Part shown: one piece after another, positions 1 to 11,830 of the stretch
How the letters are laid out: each line of letters begins with the position of its first letter
How positions within the stretch are numbered: the stretch's first letter is position 1
From: Xestospongia bergquistia
Taxonomy: Eukaryota; Porifera; Demospongiae; Haplosclerida; Petrosiidae
Length of the DNA: 64,000 nt
NCBI GenBank assembly: GCA_963965975.1
Contig: OZ014420.1
Location: 1,948,001 to 2,012,000, forward strand
Direction: 5' to 3'
Translations under genes and position numbers: made by a program
The notes under the pieces: model-generated
Seen by the model: the letters and a program-made list of their open reading frames with translations, nothing else
The model's database searches: none
What the model was told of the DNA's origin: nothing

Positions 1-1994
1 TAGAGTATCTCAGTTATTCTGTCGATGCAGAGGGGTTTCACCCCACGTCAGGCAAGTTAGCAGCTATAGTACAAGCACCTTGACCCAAGAATGTTAGCGA
101 ACTCTGATCGTTTCTAGGTCTGTTAAATTACTACAGCAAGTTTATTGCTAATCTGTCAATCTTAATTCACCCCCTTAACCATTTGCTAAAAGCTGATTCT
201 CTGTGGAGATGGTCTCAGGAATGTAAACAGTCATTTGTAAAAGCAAAGATAGCTTTATCATCATCAGAAGTATTAGTTCATTATAATCCAGACTATCCTC
301 TCAAGCTAGCAGCCGACGCGTCACAGTATGGTGTGGGGAACGTAATGCCACATACGCTCCCAAATGGCAGTGAACACCCTATAGTATTTGCATCAAGAAC
401 CCTCAATCCAAGTGAGTTCAATTATGCCCAAATTGAGAAGGAGGCATTAGCCTTAATCTATGGTGTTCGTAAGTTCCACCAGTATTTGTATGGACGGATA
501 TTTACATTGGTTACAGATCGTAAACCTCTTACTGTTATTTTAGGACAGAAGACGTCAATTCCACCATTAGCTGCTGCATGTCTGCAAAGATGGGCAGTTC
601 TTCTGTCAGCGTATCAATATGATATTGAATTTCGCCCAACCAAGGAACACTGTAAAGCCGATGGATTATCACGCCTTCCTAGACCTGAGACAGTTCCTGT
701 AGACACAGATGGTGCAGTTTTCAATGTCAGTCAAATGGAATCTCTTCCTATTTCTGAGAATCAATTAAGACAAAGTACCCGTACAGACCCCATGTTAAGT
801 AAAGTGTGTCATTTTACTAAAGTGGGATGGCCGAAACAATATCCTGTATACTTGAAACCATTTGCCAATCGATAACAGGAGCTAACAATAGAAGCAGATT
901 GTTTGTTAAGGGGTATGAGAGTTGTAGTGCCAGTGAAATTGAGGAAAAGGGTGTTGAATGAGTTGCACTTAACACACTCTGGTAGGTCACAGATGAAAGC
1001 TGTAGCCAGAAGCCATGTATGGTGGCCTGGTTTGGTTGAAGCTATTGAGGACCTGGTGAAGACGTGTTCTTCCTTGTCAACAGACACAATGTCTGCCAGC
1101 TAAAACTCCATTGCACCCATGGGAGTGGCCGGCTCACCCTTGGCAATGTTTACATCTAGATTTTGCAGGCCCATTTCTTGACAAAATTTTTCTCTTAATG
1201 GTTGATGCATACAATAAATGGTCTGAAGTATTTATTATGACTTCAGCTACTTTATCTAAGACTATTGAACTCTTACATATGTTGTTTTCATCCTATGGTC
1301 TACCAGTGCAGATAGTCACAGATAATGGCTCTTAATTCATTTCCACTGAGTTTCAAGAATTCATGCGAAATAATGGTGTCAAACACATACATTCGTCTCC
1401 ATATCACCCCTCCTCAAACGGACAAGTTGAACAATTTGTTCAAACATTTAAGAGAGCCATGATAGTTAATACCAAAGTTGGACAATCACTTAGTTATAGG
1501 GTAGCTCAATTTTTACTCTCTTACCCTTGTACTCCACATAGCACCACTCGCGTACCTCTCCCTGAGTTTTTCTTAAACATTCCTTGAGAACAAGACTTGA
1601 CATAATGAAACCGGATGTTAGTAAGGTAGTGACTCAAAATCAAGCTAAGCAGAAAAATAATTACAATGGTCAATCTAAGCTTAGGGATCTTAAGCTGGGA
1701 AGTAATGTCCTTGTTTAAAATTTTCATCAAGGCTCCAAGTGGATACTGAATACAATGAAAGAGAAAGTATGTCCTTTGTCCTACATGATTGAACTACCTA
1801 ATGGTATGGTGTGGAAACATCATATTGATCACATTCAGGAAGGAGTGAATTGGAACCTCGAATTGAACCTCATAGTCAACAGGATGTTCATTCCAAAGAA
1901 CAAACTTATAATTAACAAGAGTCATTTGGATTACCCAAAGAGACACTTACCTCTCGTTATCCTACTTGTATTAGAAAACCTCCCTGTTGGTTAA
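1..1994 (+). mobile_element. Decayed Ty3/gypsy pol fragment
   Basis: Remnant of a Ty3/gypsy retrotransposon entering from the left edge. In order it shows the end of reverse transcriptase and connection (from about base 1), RNase H (183-700, with the LAADASQYGVG, EKEALALIYGVRKFHQYLYG and LVTDRKPL motifs), an integrase zinc-binding region (about 960-1080, ending in WWPG and a damaged CxxC), the DDE core (LDFAGPF near 1155, VTDNGS near 1317, GQVEQF near 1421) and a C-terminal GPY/F-like part (to 1994). The frame is broken by a stop near 80 and further stops or shifts near 872, 1080, 1333, 1585 and 1717. It is therefore a dead copy. RNase H carries R where the usual TDHKPL has H. It belongs to the same broad lineage as the element at the right edge but is clearly diverged from it. 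Confidence 0.9.
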
Positions 1995-2080
1995 TGGACT
2001 CATAACTTGTGTTTTTCTATTCTTTTTGTAAGTATTAGTGTTGTCATTGTTGTCAGTTTTGTATTTAGTGTAAGGGAATA

Positions 2081-2189
2081 TGTGGTATCTTATATATATG
2101 TATTTGTGCATGCTCAGTTGGCCATTGGGCATCGTTGATGTTTATTATATACAATAAAAAGAATTGCTCTATCTACACATGATATAACA
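2081..2189 (+). repeat. Possible 3' LTR of the left gypsy element
   Basis: The segment begins TGTGGTATC just after a purine-rich AAGGGA and ends near TATAACA, with AATAAA inside (about 2153). It lies at the expected place downstream of pol, and its first bases resemble the TGTGGTAAC start of the right-hand element's LTR. The partner LTR is outside the window, so the boundary is a guess; an end at 2179 (CTACACA) is equally possible. Confidence 0.35.
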
Positions 2190-2564
2190 GATATGTTTCA
2201 GTATGATTTACTTATAATGTATTATTATTACTTTATTTTGATAAAATGTAAACTTTTTAAAGTGAGAGACATAAATTTTATGGCATTCACTTTAAATCTG
2301 TAAATCTATCAAAAATAATTATAGTACCTCAGCTTCCATACATTTTCCTATATTAGTGAACTACCTTATTCCATTCTTTACATAGTGTAGAGTCAAAAGA
2401 CAAAAAAGAAAAGAACTCATGAGTTCACAAATAACAGTTTATAATTATAACCACTATGTAAACAATGCAGTACTGGACCACATTCCAATGGGGCAGTGAG
2501 CCTAGATAGCTTCTAGACACTCCTCTACCCATCAACTTATGAAAAGAAGGAGGGGCTAGTTTAG

Positions 2565-2745
2565 GGTGTATTTTATTTTGACCACACCTCATTTTTTAAT
2601 TAACACCCTAGGTCGGTCCAGAATAAGCCTAACTACAAGCACCACACCCACTCATCAAGCATCAATCCACACCTACTAATTATTTTGCATGTGGCTTATT
2701 CTGACCACACCTCACATCTTAATTAGTGCTCTTGGTCAAACTAGA
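2565..2745. repeat. CCACACC-rich interspersed repeat
   Basis: An AT-rich segment with repeated CCACACC / CCACACCC blocks separated by TAATTA spacers. The same kind of sequence occurs in the opposite orientation inside both duplicon copies (10020-10200 and 22320-22450). It is most likely a short non-autonomous element; no coding capacity is seen. The rest of 2190-2565 shows no gene. Confidence 0.5.
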
Positions 2746-2799
2746 AAAACCTTGGGATATATGGAGCTGAAAAGAGGTTCAGGCAGCGAACACCAAACT

Positions 2800-3450
2800 A
2801 AAAATCTATAGAAAACAACTTAAGAAAAGAACAAAAAATACGAAATAGTATACAATAAAAAATAGAAATAAAACATAGACAATTGTTATCTCAAAATTAT
2901 AATCACACCTACATCCTAGATCACAACAATGCTATGTAAATAAAAGAATAGGTAAAATGTGCTATAAAATCATAAGTCAACATTAGGTGCATTACCCACT
3001 TATACCCTTAGATGGAAAGATAAACAAGTGTCTTAAGATCCCATGGTCCAATGAAGCTATGTAAAGAAACAAAGTAAGAAGTAATAATGTGCCTTAGATT
3101 CACATTTTAATAATATACATCACAATCTCAGATATAGAGACAAACGAGGAGTGTCTTGAGAGAGCAATCTAAAGATCTGCAGAAAAAATTAAGAGAAAAG
3201 AAAAATTGTTAAATAATATATAATAAAATTTATAAAAACAAAACCTACATTATCTTAGCTTACATCCACACATAGATACTGGACTCCAGTGATGCTATAT
3301 AAATAAAATGGAATAAGAATTACTAATGTGCCATAAAGTCATAAGTTAATATAATGTATGATATAAACTTATACCCTGAGATCTAGAGATAATGAGTATC
3401 TTCAGGTCCTATAGTCCAACAAAACTATATAGATAAAACATATATGAAGA
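2800..3450. repeat. Diverged ~360-bp direct repeat
   Basis: Two adjacent diverged copies: about 2800-3165 and 3165-3450. Shared landmarks include ATGCTATRTAAATAAAA (2930 and 3291), a CATAAGT block, ACTTATACCCT (2998 and 3369) and GGTCCAA/AGTCCAA near the end. No ORF is present. From 3450 to 3820 nothing beyond AT-rich DNA was recognised. Confidence 0.6.
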
Positions 3451-4462
3451 ATAATCATGTAATATAAGCTAACATCACATTACAATATATTGAAAGTATA
3501 TCATTTGAGAGTGGTACATTTGACAGTCGTACATTTGGGATTATCACAACATAACATTACTAAAGTACTATTCCACAGTATTATCAACAAATAAGAAACT
3601 TACAAATTATGAAGACTTTAACCTGTATGTGTGTGTGACTAAAAAGATAAAAGAAATACAATTTTATGTTATACATTGTTATTATGATTTTACATTAACA
3701 TCAAATACTCTGGAAATGATCTGGTGTCTACTATATTGTATAAACCTACGTATATAACTAATCATTATTTGGTAACCTTTCATTGTTATTCAGGAGATAG
3801 AACTAGCATATAATCCTATGAAGAGAGAACACAACAATAGCGAGCTAACAAGAAGCTTACTTCTATATCCTCCTTGTTTTTATCCAAATCTGTTCATAAT
3901 ATCAGTAGTACTTAAATACTGTTTGATTAAAATACAAATTAATACATAATTTATATGTGTACCATATATTAAGGTAATAGAAGACATATATATATATAAT
4001 AAAGTACTACTATAAACAATGAGCCTCTCTTTACTGACAAATAAAGAGTAAACATGATTGACTAACATCTTATCTGTAGTTTCATGTAGTCTGAGAATAT
4101 ATATATATTTACAAAGAATTGAACAATATTAAATAGAATGGATTCTTACAAACCTTTTTTAAAGTCCAGGTTGTTCTTACTCATACAAACATTTGGCAAA
4201 CCATTTTTACAAACTCAGTACAAACCTGTGATACACAGTGAGAGAACACAACATTAAATATATAACATTCTTATATATTCTTCACTATCAAGGAGTTAAC
4301 ACATAAAACTGACTACATATTCTGACTAATTTATACCTGTGAACTATAAACATATTAATTTCGTAAGTTGCAAGGTAGTATGAACGACCATTAATCCTTC
4401 TTGCAACTGCAATATTAGCAATTTCATATTATGCCGGTAAACTGTATGCTCACTATGCTGAC

Positions 4463-4553
4463 GTAGTATACTGACTCAGTATACTACAACTCTGACATCT
4501 AGTATACTGAGTCAGTATACTACAACTCACGTGAACATATATAATTTCCCGCC
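4463..4553. promoter_or_regulatory. Twin AP-1-centred palindromes with E-box and E2F-like site
   Basis: Two near-perfect palindromes (4463-4487, 25 bp; 4500-4522, 23 bp), each with arms of TAGTATAC type and a central TGACTCA / TGAGTCA (AP-1 consensus). They are followed by CACGTG (4528-4533) and TTTCCCGCC (4545-4553, E2F-like). The order is conserved in copy B. The arrangement looks like a regulatory block upstream of the cassette array, but promoter function is inference. Confidence 0.45.
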
Positions 4554-5590
4554 ATGAACCAAAAAAATAAAATACAGATGTTGCTGCTTCAAGAATTGAG
4601 AAGGATCTAAGGTGTCTCCTTATACCTTACAATATTGATGTGTTTCTAGTTCACAGGTGTTAAGGAAATAGAATATATAGTCAGGTTGATTTGGTAACTC
4701 CTGGATAATGAAGAAAATGTAAGACTGTCTTATATTTAATGTTGTGTTTTCTCTCTTTATGTCATTGATCCTATACTGAGTTTGTACAATTGCTTAGTCA
4801 AACTTCACTCCTTTTATGTCACTAGGAAAAGTCTGAGGTTTGTATACTGGCACTGGTCTGTGAAATACTTGTAAGAGTCTAGTCTGTAAAATGTAGTAAA
4901 ATGTTCTATCAATATTACAGGTTGTAATCTTCTGTAGACTACAGATAGTAGGTCAATCAACTTTAATCTTACTCTTTGATTCATTTCTCTCTATTTTATT
5001 GCACTACTCATAAACACTTTATTCTATTTAATGATATCTCACATTACTATATCTACAGGTATTAAATATTACACATATAGATTGTGGATTATCCTATACA
5101 TTATATCTTCATGTATCACTGTCAATGTAGGAAGACAATTAAGAAAGTAATCATTTTCTCACATAATTTTGTTGTGTTTTCTTTCTTTATGAAGCTACTC
5201 CGGTCTCCTTGATAATCATTAAAGGTTAAATAAACATTCTTGTTTTATATTCAGGTTTATATAATATACGAGATAATGTCCAGTTTTTACTAAGTATTTG
5301 TCCTGTGGAATATCAACATCACATGGTAACATATTCTATTACATAGTGATAGACTCAATTATAATCACTGATAGTATGATTCTTATTCTTCCAGATATAC
5401 GGATTGGATATCAGTGTAATGGTACATATATTTAATATATATGTATAACTAAACAATATTACCTTATCTTGTATGTCACACCTACACACACTCACATACA
5501 TCCAGATGAAGCACATAATAATCGGTAAGTATATTAATAATAAAAATGTATAAATGTTAACTGTTACTTTGACAATATAATTTAATAGAC

Positions 5591-5695
5591 AAAATGTAAT
5601 ACTATCAAATGTAATACTACCAAATGTAATACTACCAAATGTAATACTGCCAAATGTAATACTACCAAATGTAATATTGTTAAATGTATTATTGT
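5591..5695. repeat. 15-bp tandem repeat, left bracket of array 1
   Basis: About seven copies of AAATGTAATACTACC with small changes. The reverse complement of this motif appears on the other side of the array (9795-9850), so the array is bracketed by inverted short repeats. Copy B has the same layout (about 19114-19200 and 22050-22105). Confidence 0.8.
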
Positions 5696-5761
5696 CAATA
5701 TGATATTGTAATGTCAGTGTACAATACATTATTACTTCTTATTTCTGCTTTATTTCTATAG

Positions 5762-8700
5762 CATCGTTGGACTTTCACATCAAGCCTCAAGACATTCATC
5801 TATCTCAAGAGAGTCTGGGGGTGTAAGTTAACAGTATACACTACTAGTTTACATTAATTCATAATGCATCATTACTCTTAATTTCTGCTTTATTTCTATA
5901 GCATCGTTGGACTTTTGAGATCAAGGCTCAGGACACTCACCTATCTCAAGAGAGTCTGTGGGTGTAAGTTAACAGCATTCACTACTATTTATATTAATTC
6001 ATAATGTATCATTTACTCTTAATTTCTGTTTTATTTCTATAGCATCATTGGACTTTCGGAATCAAGGCTCAAGACATTCACATATCTCAAGAGGGTCTGA
6101 GGGTGTAAGTTAACAGCATACACTACTATTGACATTAATTCATAATGCATCATTACTCTTAATTTCTGCTTTGTTTCTATAGCATCGTTGGACTTTCAAG
6201 ATCAAGGCTCAGGACACTCATCTATCTCAAGAGAGTCTGGGGGTGTAAGTTAACAGCATACACTACTATTTATATTAATTCATAATGTATCATTTACTCT
6301 TAATTTCTGTTCTATTTCTATAGCATCGTTGGACTTTCGGAATCAAGGCTCAAGACATTCACATATCTCAAGAGGGTCTGAGGGTGTAAGTTAACAGCAT
6401 ACACTACTATTTATATTAATTCATAATGTATCATTTACTCTTAATTTCTGTTCTATTTCTATAGCATCGTTGGACTTTCCGAATCAAGGCTCAAGACATT
6501 CACATATCTCAAGAGGGTCTGAGGGTGTAAGTTAACCGCATACGCTACTATTTACATTAATTCATAATGTATCATTACTCTTAATTCTGCTTTATTTCTA
6601 TAGCGTTGTTGGACTTTCGACATCAAGGCTCAGGACACTCATCTATCTCAAGAGAATCTGGGGGTGTAAGTTAACAGTATACACTACTAGTTTACATTAA
6701 ATCATAATGCATCATTACTCTTAATTTCTGTTTTATTTCTATAGCATTGTTGGACTTTCCGAATCAAGGCTCAAGACATTCACATATCTCAAGAGAGTCT
6801 GTGGGTGTAAGTTAACAGCATTCACTACTATTTACATTAATTCATAATGTATCATTACTCTTAATTCTGCTTTATTTCTATAGCGTTGTTGGACTTTCGA
6901 CATCAAGGCTCAGGACACTCATCTATCTCAAGAGAATCTGGGGGTGTAAGTTAACAGTATACACTACTAGTTTACATTAAATCATAATGAATCATTACTC
7001 TTAATTTCTGTTTTATTTCTATAGCATCATTGGACTTTCGGAATCAAGGTTCAAGACATTCACATATCTCAAGAGGGTCTGAGGGTGTAAGTTAACAGTA
7101 TACACTACTATTTACATTAATTCATAATGCATCATTACTCTTAATTTCTGTTATATTTCTATAGCATCGTTGGACTTTCCGAATCAAGGCTCAAGACATT
7201 CACATATCTCAAGAGGGTCTGAGGGTGTAAGTTAACAGCATACACTAATAATTATATTAATTCATAATGTATCATTTACTCTTAATTTCTGTTTTATTTC
7301 TATAGCATCATTGGACTTTCGGAATCAAGGCTCAAGACATTCACATATCTCAAGAGGGTCTGAGGGTGTAAGTTAACAGCATACACTACTATTTACATTA
7401 ATTCATAATGCATCATTTACTCTTAATTTCTGTTTTATTTCTATAGCATCGTTGGACTTTCGGAATCAAGGCTGAAGATATTCATATATCTCAAAAGGTC
7501 TGAGGGTGTAAGTTAACAGCATATACTACTATTGACATTAATTCATAATGCATCATTACTCTTAATTTCTGCTTTGTTTCTATAGCATCGTTGGACTTTC
7601 AAGATCAAGGCTCAGGACACTCATCTATCTCAAGAGAGTCTGGGGGTGTAAGTTAACAGCATACACTACTTGTTTACATTAATTCATAATGCATCATTAC
7701 TCTTAATTTCTGTTTTATTTCTGTAGCATCGTTGGACTTTCGGAATCAAGGCTCAGGACACTCATCTATCTCAAGAGAGTCTGGGGGTGTAAGTTAACAG
7801 CATACACTACTATTTACATTAATTCATAATGAATCATTACTCTTAATTTTTGTTTTATTTCTATAGCATCGTTGGACTTTCGGAATCAAGGCTCAAGACA
7901 TTCACATATCTCAAGAGGGTCTGAGGGTGTAAGTTAACAGCATACACTACTATTTACATTAATTCATAATGCATCATTTACTCTTAATTTCTGTTTTATT
8001 TCTATAGCATCGTTGGACTTTCGGAATCAAGGCTGAAGATATTCATATATCTCAAAAGGTCTGAGGGTGTAAGTTAACAGCATATACTACTATTGACATT
8101 AATTCATAATGCATCATTACTCTTAATTTCTGCTTTGTTTCTATAGCATCGTTGGACTTTCAAGATCAAGGTTCAGGACACTCATCTATCTCAAGAGAGT
8201 CTGTGGGTGTAAGTTAACAGCATTCACTACTATTTACATTAATTCATAATGTATCATTACTCTTAATTCTGCTTTATTTCTATAGCGTCGTTGGACTTTC
8301 GACATCAAGGCTCAGGACACTCATCTATCTCAAGAGAATCTGGGGGTGTAAGTTAACAGTATACACTACTAGTTTACATTAAATCATAATGAATCATTAC
8401 TCTTAATTTCTGTTTTATTTCTATAGCATCATTGGACTTTCGGAATCAAGGTTCAAGACATTCACATATCTCAAGAGGGTCTGAGGGTGTAAGTTAACAG
8501 CATACACTAATATTTATATTAATTCATAATGTATCATTTACTCTTAATTTCTGTTTTATTTCTATAGCATCGTTGGACTTTCGGAATCAAGGCTCAAGAC
8601 ATTCACATATCTCAAGAGGGTCTGAGGGTGTAAGTTAACAGCATACACTACTATTTATATTAATTCATAATGTATCATTTACTCTTAATTTCTGTTCTAT

Positions 8701-9772
8701 TTCTATAGCATCGTTGGACTTTCCGAATCAAGGCTCAAGACATTCACATATCTCAAGAGGGTCTGAGGGTGTAAGTTAACAGCATACACTACTATTGACA
8801 TTAATTCATAATGCATCATTACTCGTAATTTCTGCTTTGTTTCTATAGCATCGTTGGACTTTCAAGATCAAGGCTCAGGACACTCATCTATCTCAAGAGA
8901 GTCTGGGGGTGTAAGTTAACAGCATACACTAATATTTACATTAATTCATAATGCATCATTACTCTTAATTTCTGTTTAATTTCTGTAGCATCGTTGGACT
9001 TTCGACATCAAGGCTCAGGACACTCATCTATCTCAAGAGAGTCTGGGGGTGTAAGTTAACAGCATACACTACTATTTACATAAATTCATAATGAATCATT
9101 ACTCTTAATTTCTGTTTTATTTCTATAGCATCGTTGGACTTTCGGAATCAAGGCTGAAGATATTCATATATCTCAAAAGGTCTGAGGGTGTAAGTTAACA
9201 GCATATACTACTATTGACATTAATTCATAATGCATCATTACTCTTAATTTCTGTTTTATTTCTATAGCATCGTTGGACTTTCGGAATCAAGGCTCAGGAC
9301 ACTCATCTATCTCAAGAGAGTCTGGGGGTGTAAGTTAACAGCATACACTACTATTTACATTAATTCATAATGTATCATTACTCTTAATTTCTGCTTTATT
9401 TCTATAGCATCGTTGGACTTTCGGAATCAAGGCTCAAGACATTCACATATCTCAAGAGGGTCTGAGGGTGTAAGTTAACAGCATACACTACTATTTTCAT
9501 TAATTCACAATGCATCATTTACTCTTAATTTCTGTTTTATTTCTATAGCATCGTTGGACTTTCGGAATCAAGGCTCAGGACACTCATCTATCTCAAGAGA
9601 GTCTGGGGGTGTAAGTTAACAGCATAGACTACTATTTACATTAATTCATAATGCATCATTACTCTTAATTTCTGTTTTTTTTCTATAGCATCGTTGGACT
9701 TTCGGAATCAAGGCTCAAGACATTCACATATTTGAAGAGAGTCTGGGGGTGTAAGTTAATAGCATACACTAC
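5762..9772 (+). repeat. Tandem array 1: 29 exon-like cassettes
   Basis: Twenty-nine units with a 140-141 bp period; core starts run from 5762, 5902, 6043 to 9549 and 9689. Each unit has a possible branch point (ACTCTTAAT), a pyrimidine tract ending TTTCTATAG, a 62-bp core starting CATCGTTGGACTTTC, and then GTAAGTTAAC, a strong 5' splice consensus. Two core subtypes exist: one with CTCAGGACACTCATCTATC and GTCTGGGGGT, the other with CTCAAGACATTCACATATC and GTCTGAGGGT. The 62-bp core is not a multiple of three. In one of the three frames the second subtype carries TGA, so full inclusion would not give a long protein. It could be a satellite, or a multi-exon non-coding transcript. Confidence 0.9.
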
Positions 9773-9794
9773 ATTTTGACATGTAATTTAATGA

Positions 9795-9850
9795 CTGGCA
9801 GTATTACATTTGGCAGTGTTATATTTGGTAGTATTACACTTTGTAATGTT
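9795..9850. repeat. Inverted right bracket of array 1
   Basis: GGCAGTATTACATTT and variants, the reverse complement of the 15-bp repeat at 5591-5695. The two brackets could pair across the 4-kb array in RNA or single-stranded DNA. Confidence 0.75.
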
Positions 9851-10019
9851 TTACGTAATTATTGTAAAAGGTTGTGTATCTGTATTTATACTTCCCTATA
9901 TATTATACACAATTATAAAATCTCTAACAGTAGGTAAAGGTGAGTATTGAGAGTAATTTAAAATAATAAATAAGAAACAATTATGCCCTCTAGAGCAAAG
10001 GACAAAGGTGAGTTAATAG

Positions 10020-10275
10020 CCTCGTTTTTGGGTACAAAATGAGACTACCTAGAGCATTAATTAAAATATGAGGTGTGGTTAAAATAAGCCACACCCAAAA
10101 GTAGGTAATAGGTGTGGCTATTAAAGTTTGATGAGCGGGTGTGGTTCTTGTAATTTGATACAGTTTTGTGGGTGTGGTTTTACTAATAGGGTGTGATTGT
10201 ATTATACTTCACCCATTGCCATAGTCTCCTATCACTATAGTATCGTTAGTCTCCTATCACTATAGAATCATTCGC
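10020..10275. repeat. CCACACC-type repeat and 25-bp duplication
   Basis: A GGTGTGG-rich block at 10075-10195, opposite in orientation to the one at 2565. It is followed by a ~25-bp repeat (AGTCTCCTATCACTATAG), present twice here and three times in copy B (22478-22550), a copy-number difference between the two duplicons. Confidence 0.6.
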
Positions 10276-10799
10276 TTGGGTATCTATATCCTCCAAATGG
10301 TACCAGCCATACAATTTAAGGTGATATATTACATATTGAGAGGGACTGGTTCAATGGTAATTTACAAAAGGAGATTTGCTTAGTGCTGCAATATGTAATT
10401 GCATATTCCTTCCTACTTTGTGAGTCTATGGTTCCTATTAATACTCATTAATAAAAATAATATTACTGCATAATAATAATTAATGCATTGCCACACTTTT
10501 CTATGATATTATATATTATGTAGAGTAGGGTATGAGGTGACCAGTACACTAGTTATAAGTATACTGTCAACTGATATATTACTAGATAATACTTGTATTT
10601 GTGAGTTAGTTACAATATAAAATGAGCCTTTATAATTAATGATCAATAACAAACAAAAAAATAACAGTAATTAAGTTTAGTAGTATATATAATAAGACAC
10701 ATCTATGATATTATAATTTACATTATATACTGCTATTGTTGTTAACTGCATGTCCAAATAAGGTTACATGATAAACATAAATATATAAAAGAGTATTTA

Positions 10800-10970
10800 T
10801 GTAAATACAACATTTAATATGACATTAGCTATACATATACAGTTAGTTGACAGTTACTCATAGTGAATTGTAATTAGAAGCTAATATCTTGTCATTTGTG
10901 ACTTATTCTGTGATTCCATTTATTAAAGCATGCATGACTGAAACATTAGCAGATTGTGTCATTTAGCTTT
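10800..10970. repeat. Segment shared with the 29-kb receptor pseudogene region
   Basis: The run ACATTAGCTATA...GTTAGTTGACAGTTAC...AGAAGCTAATATCTTG...TGTGATTCCATTTATTAAAG is a diverged copy of 29000-29120, which leads into a decayed receptor N-terminus. The duplicon's right flank therefore derives from, or shares ancestry with, sequence beside a CBM-like receptor gene. The remainder of 10275-11525 shows no gene. Confidence 0.55.
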
Positions 10971-11550
10971 GTTACTAATCAGCTTTTAAATATCACAAGG
11001 ATATTGTCCATGCAAATAATGTAAAGGACTGCAAAGCATGTGCTATGCATGCAAGCAGAAAAATACATACACTATAGTGTTGAGATGTACTAGGGAGTAG
11101 GGACATACACACACATACTATGCTATGTTTGTTACTTAATTTATTATAGAGTGAATGTATTGGAATTATATAAATGATACAAACACATTCAATACATGTA
11201 CATTACATGTGATTATTTTAAAATTAATAATCACATCATGGCATATCTATCCTGGCAATGTAAAGTTGTTGTCTATTGTTAAAATCCATCATCTTAAACT
11301 TACTATTATTGTACGTGTGTACTAACATAATCATTGTATGCACTATATTTAATGTTAATAAATGCTGTGACTTGGAAAAATTGCAATTTAAATCAAAATG
11401 CATTGAAATTACTAAATTCTATAGACGCAATTTTTAGTAGACTTAAGATATCTCATTCATAGAGATATGTCTCACCTCTAATATTAAAGCTAGGACCATA
11501 AAAACATAAGTTAGAATTTGCCATTTAACTTTTGTCTTTTGTTTGGTTCC

Positions 11551-11830
11551 TGTGACTTTGATAGTTGTTGGTTGTGTTGTATTGGTTGCTATTGTACACA
11601 AAGTAAGTTGCTCATGAATTAAAACTTAGTCTTTAAGAGCTGTAGACCACCTTTGGTACCACTTCCTATGGTTAGATTACTGGCTTGTGATGTGACTTTG
11701 GTAGTTGTTGGTTGTGTTGCATTAGTTGGTATCATATGGCAAAATAAGATGCCCATTAATTGAGACTTACACTTTGAGGGCTGTAGGCCACCATTGCTAT
11801 CACTTCCTCTGATTGGATTACTTTTAATTG
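11551..11830. repeat. 140-bp direct duplication
   Basis: Two ~140-bp copies starting at 11551 and 11691 (TGTGACTTTGRTAGTTGTTGGTTGTG...). On the minus strand they lie within a 92-codon frame (11619-11897) that repeats a GSxxxGGLQ peptide. No family was recognised. The frame may be coding or chance. Confidence 0.6.

Larger units (their letters stand above)
3820..11525. repeat. Large duplicon, copy A (with 29-unit cassette array)
   Basis: About 7.7 kb that recurs with high identity at 17330-23797. Homology starts near GAGAGAACACAACAATAG and stops after GAATTTGCCATTTA. Contents in order: AT-rich left part, palindromic promoter-like block (4463-4553), about 1 kb of unique sequence, short GTAATACTACC repeats, the cassette array (5762-9772), inverted counterparts of the short repeats, a CCACACC repeat, and a right flank partly shared with 29.0-29.1 kb. 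No transposase and no terminal repeats were found, so segmental duplication fits better than a standard transposon. The 5355-5729 reading frame made of TFGSI repeats is only a translation of the short repeat. Confidence 0.85.

Noticed and set aside
5355-5729. 124-codon minus-strand ORF with TFGSI repeats
   Set aside because: Translation of the 15-bp non-coding tandem repeat; the rest is Ile/Tyr-rich AT translation.
5762-9772. CRISPR array
   Set aside because: Repeat and spacer are not distinguishable as short constant repeat plus unique spacers; the whole 140-bp unit is repeated, and the setting is an animal genome.
3820-11525. Helitron or TIR transposon interpretation of the duplicon
   Set aside because: No TC/CTRR ends with terminal hairpin, no terminal inverted repeats and no transposase; GAGAGAACACAAC and its inverse occur internally only.
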